A stretch of DNA of 5,025 nucleotides from contig JADGAW010000182.1 in NCBI GenBank assembly GCA_015231815.1, positions 1-5,025 of the forward strand, in the 5' to 3' direction. This DNA is from Nitrospinota bacterium. GTDB taxonomy: Bacteria > Nitrospinota_A > JADGAW01. The first letter of the stretch is position 1. Each line of letters starts with the position of its first letter. Below the pieces are notes generated by a model that saw only the letters and a program-made list of their open reading frames with translations, did no database searches and was not told the origin of the DNA. Positions 1 through 5,025 of the stretch are shown piece after piece. The position numbers and the translations under genes were made by a program.

Positions 1-33
1 TTCAGTTGAAAATCCGTTCAAAGCTTCTCCCAT
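1..33 (-). CDS. Possible start of a further downstream gene (partial, very uncertain)
   Basis: On the minus strand an ATG at 33-31 opens a frame that stays open for 11 codons to the window edge (reads MGEALNGFSTE). An in-frame TAA lies a few codons upstream, so a start would have to be this ATG or one of the TTG/CTG codons just before it. There is no clear Shine-Dalgarno sequence. The position, about 45 bases after the ABM-like gene on the same strand, would suit a third gene of that unit, but 11 codons are too few to identify anything and the frame could be open by chance. Confidence 0.2.
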   Translation of the reverse strand, partial: MGEALNGFSTE

Positions 34-78
34 CAACAGTCTCAAGAGTTAATTGGTTTTTATCTCTATTTTTCAGTG

Positions 79-438
79 TTAAGAAACACATGATTCTGAA
101 AGAACCTCATATCTTACAACTTGAGGTTTTCCTTCAAGGAGCGAATAGTTTTCCTCTCCGTTTCCACCGCCACCATGACCGCCTCCATGTCCACCTGAAC
201 CATGACCATGTTTTTTCTTATTAGGGTCTTTCGGACGATTTTTCCATTTCATTAAATCTTCTAAACTTTCCCACATAGACAGGATGACAAAATCCTGTTC
301 ATTTTCACTTGATTTTATTAGGCGAATTGACTTAAAACCAGGCTCATTATCAAGCATGTTTTTTCTTCCGGCGAAAGCCCTATCGACAATACTTACCTTA
401 TCTTTTTTTACCTTGAGATTAACCATACTCACTAACAT
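79..438 (-). CDS. Small ABM-fold (HmoA-like) protein with Gly/His-rich insert
   Basis: This 119-residue protein looks like the antibiotic biosynthesis monooxygenase (ABM) dimeric alpha/beta-barrel family, which includes heme-degrading monooxygenases such as HmoA and IsdG. Seen in the sequence: an N-terminal strand (MLVSMVNLKVKK), then NEPGFKSIRL (31-40), a strand with the family-typical W (FVILSMWESLEDLMKW, 50-65), and a final strand VVRYEVLS (107-114). No signal peptide is visible, so it should be cytoplasmic. Residues 77-94 are almost only Gly and His (four His: 77, 79, 84, 88). They sit where family members usually have a short helix and loop near the active site. The start at 438 is supported by AAGAGG at 449-444, five bases from the ATG and overlapping the stop of the preceding foldase gene, which implies translational coupling. 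A role in heme or metal handling would suit the neighbouring cytochromes, but many ABM proteins have no known activity. Confidence 0.8.
   Translation of the reverse strand: MLVSMVNLKVKKDKVSIVDRAFAGRKNMLDNEPGFKSIRLIKSSENEQDFVILSMWESLEDLMKWKNRPKDPNKKKHGHGSGGHGGGHGGGGNGEENYSLLEGKPQVVRYEVLSESCVS
157..210 (-). repeat. Low-complexity Gly/His coding tract
   Basis: This is residues 77-94 of the ABM-like protein: twelve Gly, four His, one Ser and one Asn, following three Lys. Such tracts often bind Ni, Co, Zn or Cu in metallochaperones; here metal binding is inferred from composition only. The reading frame continues cleanly into the last ABM strand, so the tract is a true in-frame insertion and not a frameshift. 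Confidence 0.75.
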
Positions 439-443
439 AAAGA

Positions 444-449
444 CCTCTT
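444..449 (-). promoter_or_regulatory. Shine-Dalgarno of the ABM-like gene overlapping the upstream stop
   Basis: AAGAGG lies five bases before the ATG at 438. Its two A residues are the last two bases of the TAA stop (450-448) of the foldase gene. This fixes the start at 438 rather than the second Met codon at 426-424, and suggests that ribosomes finishing the foldase reinitiate on the ABM-like gene. Confidence 0.6.
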
Positions 450-1455
450 AAATAAATGTTTCAACGTTATATTTCTTAAGTAATTCTTCGTAATATTTTT
501 TTACCTCTACCTCAATTTTGGTGGCTTTCAGTCGTTCTTTTAACTGAGTCTTAACTTTAGAAAGACTAATTACCTCAGCAGGTTTTTTTTCATAAAGTTT
601 AATAAGGTGAAAACCAAATGGTGTTTCAACAATGTCACTTACTCCATTTTTCTTCAAGGCAAATGCTGCCTTTTCAAATGCTGGAACCATCTGACCTTTT
701 CCAAAGAAACCTAAATCACCACCCTTTACCGCACTTGGTCCCTCAGATTTTTCTTTTGCCAACTGCGTAAAATCTGCTCCATTTTTAATTTGCTTCTGAA
801 TTTCCTTAATTTTTTTCAGTGCTACTTTCCTTTTATCTTCCCCTTCTGATTTTTTGTATTTTATAAGTATATGAGAAGCCTTTATTTGCCCTGTAGCCTT
901 AAACATCTTTGGGTTTTTATCATAAAACTCCTGAGCTTCTTTATCACTTACCTCAACATTTTTGTAAACCTCTGTACTGAGGAGTTTGTTTATTTGCAGG
1001 TCTGCTTTTAATTTACTTTCAAACTTCTCCTGACTTAATTTTTGTTGAACAAGAAATTTTTTAAAGTTTTCCTCTCCCTGAAAACGTTTATAAATCATCT
1101 CCACACTCTCTTTTAGTTCCTTCTCAGATACCTCGATTTTTTTTTCGGTTACTTCCTGAAACATGATTTTATCCATAACCATGTTATCAACAATCTTTTT
1201 CAGAATAAGTTTTACGTCAATGTTTTTTCCTGCATCAACAGCCTTGGAAAGTTGTGGATATATTTCCGTTAGAATTTTAGCTACCTCGTCTTTTTTTATT
1301 TCGACTTTTCCAACCTTTGCTACAACAGGTTTTAATTCAGAGGTTATTTCTTTCAGGGAGGGAAGCTTCACTTCTTTTTTTTCTTCAGCACATTGTCCCA
1401 TAAGAGGGTTCAGAGTAAGTGCAAAAAGAGTTATTGCCAAACAGAGTTTCTTCAT
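448..1455 (-). CDS. Periplasmic PpiC/SurA-like peptidyl-prolyl cis-trans isomerase
   Basis: This 335-residue exported foldase catalyses cis-trans isomerisation of prolyl bonds and probably acts as a chaperone for envelope proteins. It has a Sec signal peptide (MKKLCLAITLFALTLNPLMG) and a Lys/Glu-rich, helical SurA-N-like chaperone region (about 45-165, with VGKVEIKKDEV and the helix KIVDNMVMDKIMFQEV). A single parvulin domain follows (about 190-290): ASHILIK (193-199), GGDLGFFGKGQMVPAFEKAAF (245-265) and ETPFGFHLIK (277-286), ending in a basic helical tail. One parvulin domain rather than SurA's two makes it more like PpiC, PrsA or Cj1289-type foldases. Cys22 has Gln at -1, so a lipobox is unlikely. 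An in-frame TGA directly precedes the ATG, so translation cannot start further upstream, and no good Shine-Dalgarno is visible. It may help fold the cytochromes encoded upstream, but this kind of gene occurs in many contexts. Confidence 0.93.
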   Translation of the reverse strand: MKKLCLAITLFALTLNPLMGQCAEEKKEVKLPSLKEITSELKPVVAKVGKVEIKKDEVAKILTEIYPQLSKAVDAGKNIDVKLILKKIVDNMVMDKIMFQEVTEKKIEVSEKELKESVEMIYKRFQGEENFKKFLVQQKLSQEKFESKLKADLQINKLLSTEVYKNVEVSDKEAQEFYDKNPKMFKATGQIKASHILIKYKKSEGEDKRKVALKKIKEIQKQIKNGADFTQLAKEKSEGPSAVKGGDLGFFGKGQMVPAFEKAAFALKKNGVSDIVETPFGFHLIKLYEKKPAEVISLSKVKTQLKERLKATKIEVEVKKYYEELLKKYNVETFI

Positions 1456-1485
1456 TCAAAAGGGATTAAATGGTTAAAGGAAATA

Positions 1486-1494
1486 ATTTTACCA
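1486..1494 (-). promoter_or_regulatory. Candidate extended -10 promoter for the foldase/ABM unit
   Basis: Read on the minus strand, this is TGGTAAAAT, an extended -10 (TGn plus TAAAAT, five of six matches to TATAAT), about 30 bases before the foldase ATG. No good -35 element is present at the usual spacing. A small dyad, ATTACAAAAGTAAT on the plus strand (1494-1507), abuts it and could be an operator or chance. The whole 1456-1548 gap is AT-rich and holds no gene. The hairpin after the cytochrome operon makes a separate promoter here plausible. Confidence 0.3.
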
Positions 1495-1548
1495 TTACAA
1501 AAGTAATAATAAAGCACTATATTCAGGAAAGTGATGTAAAGGAGGGAA

Positions 1549-1584
1549 TTTAATGCGGGATACTTTTCAGTATCCCGCATTAAA
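1549..1584 (-). terminator. Perfect 15-bp hairpin at the end of the cytochrome operon
   Basis: The arms 1549-1563 and 1570-1584 are perfectly complementary (core GCGGGATAC/GTATCCCGC) around a six-base loop, which reads TGAAAA on the minus strand. The hairpin begins four bases after the TAA of the cytochrome c gene at 1589, the expected place for a terminator or an mRNA-stabilising 3' structure. Read on the minus strand, a T-run lies before the hairpin and no real U-tract follows it (the next bases are TTCCCTCC). It is therefore not a textbook intrinsic terminator. A dispersed palindromic repeat is an alternative. Confidence 0.6.
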
Positions 1585-1588
1585 AAAG

Positions 1589-2116
1589 TTACTTCAGTTC
1601 TCTTTCTGTGGGTTTTCCCATTTTTTTATGGAAGGTGTGCTCGTATGCTATTGCTGCCCACACTTGTTTTTCCGTCAACTCATAATCTTCGCCCCAGGCA
1701 GCCATTGGGGTGTCTTCAACACCGTCCCAAACTCTCCAAAACCAGAAAGCATCTGAAGCTCCATTCACCCAAGTCGGATCTCTGAAATCTCTTGCATTGG
1801 TCATAAGAGGTGTTCCGGTTTCACCGTGACATGTTTTACAGGCTACACCATCAACTTCTTCACCATTGTAAACTCTTTTACCAAGGGCAAGAATTTCTGG
1901 ATCAGTCCAGTATCCTTCAGGCATTTTCTTATTTTTAAACTTTTCAGGAACATCAGGAAACGTATAGCCTCCGGCAGGAATGTTCAGATATTGAATCGGT
2001 CCTTTGCTTTTAAAAAACTCTAGAAACGGAGAAGTTACTTCTCCATCTTCATTTTCTTCACAACAACCAAAAGCAAGAAAGGCTGTCAATAAAAGTATTG
2101 GCAATATTCTTTTCAT
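1589..2116 (-). CDS. Monoheme class I cytochrome c, probable lipoprotein
   Basis: This 175-residue exported electron carrier has a short signal peptide ending LAFGC, with Cys18 as probable lipidation site (Ala at -3 makes the lipobox imperfect; Cys19 is adjacent). A Glu/Asp-rich linker and a Pro/Gly-rich segment (39-70) follow. The cytochrome c domain runs from about 72 to 168: PEILALGKRVYNG, heme motif CKTCH (93-97, genomic 1826-1840) and TPMAAW with Met138 as likely distal ligand. The C-terminal helix is KQVWAAIAYEHTF. The motif order and spacing fit a c-type cytochrome of the class I or CcoP-like type. AAGGAG (2128-2123) six bases before the ATG supports the start. It is the last gene of the four-gene redox operon, 16 bases after the preceding cytochrome gene. 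It probably shuttles electrons to or from the membrane complex on the periplasmic face. Confidence 0.92.
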   Translation of the reverse strand: MKRILPILLLTAFLAFGCCEENEDGEVTSPFLEFFKSKGPIQYLNIPAGGYTFPDVPEKFKNKKMPEGYWTDPEILALGKRVYNGEEVDGVACKTCHGETGTPLMTNARDFRDPTWVNGASDAFWFWRVWDGVEDTPMAAWGEDYELTEKQVWAAIAYEHTFHKKMGKPTERELK

Positions 2117-2132
2117 CTCTTTCTCCTTAGGT

Positions 2133-3002
2133 TTATTTAAAAGTCATCATGTAACCAACAACAGCAATGAGTTCCTCTTCAAACATCTGAAGTCTATAAT
2201 CAGCAGGCATCGCTTTTTTAAGTTTCGGGTCATTCTTGTATTTGTCTTCCATTTCAGCTCTTGGATCAAGAATTGCCATTCTCATCCACTCAGCAGTTTT
2301 TTTGCCGCCAAGTTTTAATTCGGTAAAGTTTGGACCTCTACGCTTCGTAACTCTACCCTCTTCATCTACGTGACAGTTATAGCATTCGTAATCCTTGTAA
2401 ACCTTCTTACCAGCTTCAATAATTTCCGGTGGTACTTCCTTGTTAAAAGCATCGACTTTTCCTTTTCCTTTATCAATCGGATCACCCACAAATACGGCTC
2501 TTGAAGGTTTAAGGAAAGACTCAAAGACTTGTGAAAACTGGTCGATTTGGTCTTCATCCATTTCTTCTTCTTCAAAAGCTTCAAGTTTTGCATAAAACTT
2601 CTTCTTAAACATTTCAATGGCAGCATTTTCCGTCATTGCCTCTTTCTTTTCTTTCTCAGCTTTTGCATACTTATCAAGTTTTTCATTAATACGCTCGACT
2701 TCATTTTCCGGTTGGTATTGAGCTAAACCAAAACCCCAGGAAGTAAAGAAAAGAGCAGCACCTACATAAATTGCAACAACTTTAATCAAGGTAACCATTT
2801 TTGTTGAACTCGTCAGCTTTAATGCAGGAAGATCGAGAACAATAAAAAAAAGAATACCGGCAACGCAGTACCAGAAGAAAAGTAGTTTAAAGTAATAAGG
2901 AAAACAAACTCCTGCAGCAAGACCAAGAACTATCGCTGAAAGAGGAATTCCCCACAGGAGCTTTTGGGTAATGTTCTGGGTTAATGTCATTTCCTTCATC
3001 AT
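2133..3002 (-). CDS. Membrane-anchored monoheme cytochrome c with three N-terminal TM helices
   Basis: This 289-residue protein starts with three predicted membrane helices (about 16-38, 39-58 and 70-92). A highly charged Glu/Lys-rich, probably coiled-coil linker follows (about 98-165, with an acidic run near 144-153). A C-terminal cytochrome c domain (about 190-289) has heme motif CYNCH (207-211, genomic 2370-2384). RRGPNFTEL follows, with Met265 in KKAMPADY as likely sixth ligand, and the last helix is EELIAVVGYMMTFK. The heme domain is expected in the periplasm. The start overlaps the stop of the CydA-like gene in the arrangement ATGA, indicating tight coupling. Two ATG codons stand in tandem (3002 and 2999), and the second has the better Shine-Dalgarno spacing. 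It takes the genomic place where cydB would normally follow cydA, but shows no visible similarity to CydB. It is probably a structural subunit and the electron entry or exit point of the CydA-like complex. Confidence 0.9.
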   Translation of the reverse strand: MMKEMTLTQNITQKLLWGIPLSAIVLGLAAGVCFPYYFKLLFFWYCVAGILFFIVLDLPALKLTSSTKMVTLIKVVAIYVGAALFFTSWGFGLAQYQPENEVERINEKLDKYAKAEKEKKEAMTENAAIEMFKKKFYAKLEAFEEEEMDEDQIDQFSQVFESFLKPSRAVFVGDPIDKGKGKVDAFNKEVPPEIIEAGKKVYKDYECYNCHVDEEGRVTKRRGPNFTELKLGGKKTAEWMRMAILDPRAEMEDKYKNDPKLKKAMPADYRLQMFEEELIAVVGYMMTFK

Positions 3003-4579
3003 ACACCTCCCTCAGCTTCTTTAGCGGGTTTTTTCTTACCCATCATCAGGGTAACCCAAATAATAAACGTAATAATCAACATCCACAAAAGAGTTACTTC
3101 TGAAATCATCTTTGTTGCATAAGAAAGTTGCGGAGTAAAAGAATCAGACGATGTATCCATGACATCCTTATATACATGCCAGTTCTTTCTAACCAGTTCT
3201 CTTACCGCACCCATCAAGCCCATTAACCATGTAATACTGAAAGCCAGAAGGATGAGAACGTATTGAGAAACCGGATTGATTTTACCCCACGTAATTTTCC
3301 CTTTGCTGATTGCCGCTCTGTAAAGAAGGTAATTAACAAGCGTAAGGAAAATAATGAGAAACGCTGCTGTATTTTTAGCAGGCATTAATGCCATAAAACC
3401 AAGGTGTGTCGGTAGTTCACCAATCATCGGATACCATGCAGTGTTTGCCTCCTCAATCATGGTAGCCATGAAATGTCTTGGTGTTAACCACACAGCAGAA
3501 CAAAAGAAAAGCACAACAAAGTTAAACTTCATGAACATATATCGTGATACTTCCTTTTTAATAATGGGAAGGGTTAGTGTACCTCCTCCTTCAATTCTAA
3601 TTGTACTCAACCAGATGTAGTAATTACTGGATATAAAAATAACCCCAACTAACACACCCTGTACAACAAAGAACATGGAAAGTCGGTCCGACATCATGTA
3701 CATGCCAAGTCCTGCATCAAATGCATAAAACTCGTGAGCATAAATGTATCCCATGAAAGGAAGAAAAAGAATGGCAAAGGTACCAATCATATTTCCAATA
3801 AAACCTTGCCAGTCGTAGTATGCTCTTTCCTCTTCACTTTCGCTCATAAGGAACATAAATGCTGCAACAAATCCGGCAACAAATCCACCAAAGGTAATGT
3901 TACCCACTAATCTGTGATAGTTAAGGGGCATCCATGTGAAGTTGTTTACATTTTCCCAAAGAGTTTCAGCACCTGAAACCGGTGAGTTCATGTAAGAAGC
4001 CGGAATATCCATTACAAGAAGGGTTGTAATACCAATAATGTTCAGGAAAACACCGATTGTTATGTGTAATCCTTTTCTGTCCTTTAATGGTTCCCAACTA
4101 TAGATATAGATATAGAGAATAATGGTTTCCAGAATGAAAAGAATTGGGTATAGAAGCACAATTATCCAAAAGAACTTTCCAAAAAGATAGGTTGTGAAAT
4201 CAGGATAAAGCCCAATCAACATAATGGCAAAAAAACCACCAGTTAAAGCAGTTAAGCTGTAGCAAACAGCTGTTACCTTTGTTATTTCGTGTGCTAACCT
4301 TTCGTAGCGCGGATCCTTGGTTCTTACCCCAATATATTCACACAGTACGATAAAGATTGGTGTGCCCAGAATAAAGGCAGCAAAGTTAATGTGCAACTGA
4401 GCTGTTACCCAAATCCAGTCCCTGTTGGAAAACATGGGAAGTCCCAGGTCTTTAGACTGCATAAGCTCAACAGCGGATGCAGATTGAATAAATAAGGGAG
4501 AAAGAATTGCTGTTACTGCAATTGCAGTAAACAGCAAAATCCTTCCCTTATATTCATGTAAGATGTTTTTATCGCTCAT
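2999..4579 (-). CDS. Divergent cytochrome bd oxidase subunit I-like (CydA-like) protein
   Basis: This 526-residue polytopic membrane protein has about 11-12 hydrophobic segments, the first (12-35) resembling a signal peptide or anchor. Compared by eye with E. coli CydA, His63 (TAQLHINF) corresponds to His19, Glu151 (FILETIIL) to Glu107 and His222 (LNYHRLVGN) to His186. Glu461 corresponds to Glu445, in RELVRKNW, which replaces AEYGRQPW. Heme ligation is thus plausible, although the Met393 counterpart is uncertain (Met399 or Met396 are nearest). The hydrophilic quinol-binding Q-loop is absent: hydrophobic segments at about 301-325 and 348-367 occupy that region. The family normally oxidises quinol and reduces O2. 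Here no CydB follows and the neighbours are cytochromes c, so cytochrome c as redox partner is inferred. Divergent bd-like oxidases are known from Nitrospira, and bd-superfamily surveys describe cytochrome c-associated families. The start at 4579 has only a weak Shine-Dalgarno. True substrate unknown. Confidence 0.88.
   Translation of the reverse strand: MSDKNILHEYKGRILLFTAIAVTAILSPLFIQSASAVELMQSKDLGLPMFSNRDWIWVTAQLHINFAAFILGTPIFIVLCEYIGVRTKDPRYERLAHEITKVTAVCYSLTALTGGFFAIMLIGLYPDFTTYLFGKFFWIIVLLYPILFILETIILYIYIYSWEPLKDRKGLHITIGVFLNIIGITTLLVMDIPASYMNSPVSGAETLWENVNNFTWMPLNYHRLVGNITFGGFVAGFVAAFMFLMSESEEERAYYDWQGFIGNMIGTFAILFLPFMGYIYAHEFYAFDAGLGMYMMSDRLSMFFVVQGVLVGVIFISSNYYIWLSTIRIEGGGTLTLPIIKKEVSRYMFMKFNFVVLFFCSAVWLTPRHFMATMIEEANTAWYPMIGELPTHLGFMALMPAKNTAAFLIIFLTLVNYLLYRAAISKGKITWGKINPVSQYVLILLAFSITWLMGLMGAVRELVRKNWHVYKDVMDTSSDSFTPQLSYATKMISEVTLLWMLIITFIIWVTLMMGKKKPAKEAEGGV
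3006..3011 (-). promoter_or_regulatory. Shine-Dalgarno deciding between tandem ATG starts
   Basis: GGGAGG lies inside the last codons of the CydA-like gene (Glu-Gly-Gly-Val). It is three bases from the ATG at 3002 and six bases from the ATG at 2999. The longer spacing is closer to optimal, so the cytochrome may really begin at 2999, one residue shorter, with its first base shared with the TGA stop of the preceding gene. Confidence 0.65.
4513..4530. repeat. Perfect 18-bp palindrome inside the CydA-like coding region
   Basis: TTACTGCAATTGCAGTAA is self-complementary. With flanking GCTG (4509-4512) and CAGC (4532-4535) the dyad extends to 13-base arms with one unpaired base. It lies about 50-70 bases after the start codon, in the part encoding the first hydrophobic segment (FTAIAVTAI). 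The repeated Ala-Ile/Thr-Ala residues may generate it by chance. An mRNA structure or a regulator site is possible but unsupported. Confidence 0.35.
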
Positions 4580-4619
4580 ACAAGACTCGCTCTTAAGTTA
4601 ATAGTTATTGTATGCATTA

Positions 4620-5025
4620 TTACCACTTGCCTCTTTTTGGTCTGTGGGCTTTTGTTCTTCTCTTGTCGTAGTCAAACTTATATCCATCAATTGAAGCAAC
4701 TACCGGACAATCAGGGGTTTGGTGGTGACAAGTGTCAACACATGTTACTTTTCCTTTATCACCCTGAGGGAAAGCCATGCCATACTTAAGAGCTTCTTCA
4801 CGTTTATAGTTTTCAGCAGCTTTTTCCATGTAAGGAACATAAACAGAACCTGCGTTGTGACAAGCCTCACAGGTTACACCAGAAAGGTTTGGATTTGGGT
4901 TAGCTGGATCATATCCACCTTTTCCATAACCCGTTGCATGACATTTTAAACATTTTGCGTCTTTTGAATAGTCTTTGCTCCAGTCAATTGCAGCATTAAG
5001 TTTTGCAACATCAACTCTTTGTTTT
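4620..5025 (-). CDS. Multiheme cytochrome c, c554-like C-terminal part (5' end outside window)
   Basis: The C-terminal 134 residues are visible. The frame is open to the window edge, so the ATG at 4829 is internal and not the start. Heme c motifs in order are CLKCH (4938-4952), CEACH (4857-4871) and CVDTCH (4725-4742). The first two sit in the common pattern CLKCHATGYG...GVTCEACHNAGS seen in cytochrome c554-like and related multiheme proteins. The third sits where relatives have a last CXXCH followed by a segment like FDYDKR...AH, present here near the C-terminus. Here that motif has three residues between the cysteines, a nonstandard CXXXCH, and is followed by another His and by Asp-Cys-Pro. 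The protein is expected in the periplasm. It stands 40 bases upstream of the CydA-like gene on the same strand, so it probably belongs to the same operon as an electron donor or acceptor. Total heme number and signal peptide cannot be seen. Confidence 0.9.
   Translation of the reverse strand, partial: KQRVDVAKLNAAIDWSKDYSKDAKCLKCHATGYGKGGYDPANPNPNLSGVTCEACHNAGSVYVPYMEKAAENYKREEALKYGMAFPQGDKGKVTCVDTCHHQTPDCPVVASIDGYKFDYDKRRTKAHRPKRGKW

Noticed and set aside
6..224. Plus-strand 72-codon open frame
   Set aside because: It runs antisense through the ABM-like gene. Its His-rich stretch is just the complement of the Gly/His codons, and it shows no domain or ribosome binding site.
1387..1396. Lipoprotein cysteine (Cys22) in the foldase
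   Set aside because: The residue before Cys22 is Gln and the one before that Gly, which does not fit a lipobox. A normal signal peptidase I site nearby is more likely.
1163..1477. Plus-strand 104-codon open frame
   Set aside because: It is antisense to the N-terminal half of the foldase gene, whose protein is clearly recognisable. The Phe/Ser-rich product is typical of the complement of Lys/Glu-rich coding sequence.
1553..2318. Plus-strand open frames opposite the two cytochrome c genes (1553-1756, 1826-2023, 2004-2318)
   Set aside because: All oppose genes with clear CXXCH motifs. The first begins inside the hairpin and none has recognisable features.
2366..2626. Minus-strand 86-codon frame inside the membrane-anchored cytochrome gene
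   Set aside because: It is a frame-shifted shadow of the Lys/Glu-rich linker region, giving a Leu/Lys-rich low-complexity product.
3354..3620. Plus-strand 88-codon frame
   Set aside because: It is antisense to the CydA-like gene, within codons for conserved membrane helices.
4580..4619. Terminator or promoter in the gap between the multiheme cytochrome and the CydA-like gene
   Set aside because: Only a four-base imperfect stem (around AAGAGCGAGTCTT) is visible, with no convincing -35/-10 pair in 40 bases, so co-transcription is the simpler reading.
4620..4829. A separate 69-residue protein starting at the ATG at 4829
   Set aside because: The same frame continues upstream without a stop to the window edge and encodes CEACH and CLKCH, so this ATG is an internal Met of a larger cytochrome.
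4719..4949. Plus-strand 76-codon frame
   Set aside because: It is antisense to the multiheme cytochrome with its three heme motifs.
1..5025. CRISPR array, tRNA, rRNA or insertion sequence
   Set aside because: No spaced direct repeats, no cloverleaf or conserved tRNA arms, no rRNA-like segments, and no transposase or terminal inverted repeats were seen.

Overview
The window is an AT-rich stretch of a Gram-negative bacterial genome with every credible gene on the minus strand. Lipoprotein and Sec signal peptides, a periplasmic parvulin-type foldase and four adjacent redox genes, three of them for c-type cytochromes, point to an anaerobic or microaerophilic, cytochrome-rich bacterium. The base composition and gene types would fit Nitrospirota, anammox Planctomycetota, or Desulfobacterota/Deferribacterota-like lineages. 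There is no rRNA or marker gene, so this placement is only a guess.

Read in the direction of transcription (high to low coordinates), the window starts inside a multiheme cytochrome c gene (5025 to 4620, N-terminus outside the window). The visible part has two CXXCH motifs and one unusual CXXXCH motif. After a 40-base gap comes a bd-oxidase subunit I-like (CydA-like) membrane protein (4579-2999). Its stop codon overlaps the start of a membrane-anchored monoheme cytochrome c (3002-2133), and 16 bases later comes a second monoheme cytochrome c with a lipoprotein-like signal (2116-1589). A perfect 15-bp hairpin begins 4 bases after that gene's stop and probably marks the end of the operon. No CydB-like gene is present among these genes.

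A second transcription unit follows. A PpiC/SurA-like periplasmic peptidyl-prolyl isomerase (1455-448) is followed 9 bases later by a small antibiotic-biosynthesis-monooxygenase (ABM)-fold protein carrying a Gly/His-rich insert (438-79). The last 33 bases may hold the start of another gene.

The main point of interest is the four-gene electron-transfer module. The CydA-like protein keeps recognisable counterparts of several bd-oxidase heme residues, but its GRQPW motif is changed. Two hydrophobic segments lie where a canonical CydA has its hydrophilic quinol-binding Q-loop, and its neighbours are cytochromes c rather than CydB. The simplest inference is a divergent bd-family complex that exchanges electrons with cytochrome c instead of, or as well as, quinol. 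Its substrate (O2, NO or another acceptor) and its direction of electron flow cannot be decided from sequence.
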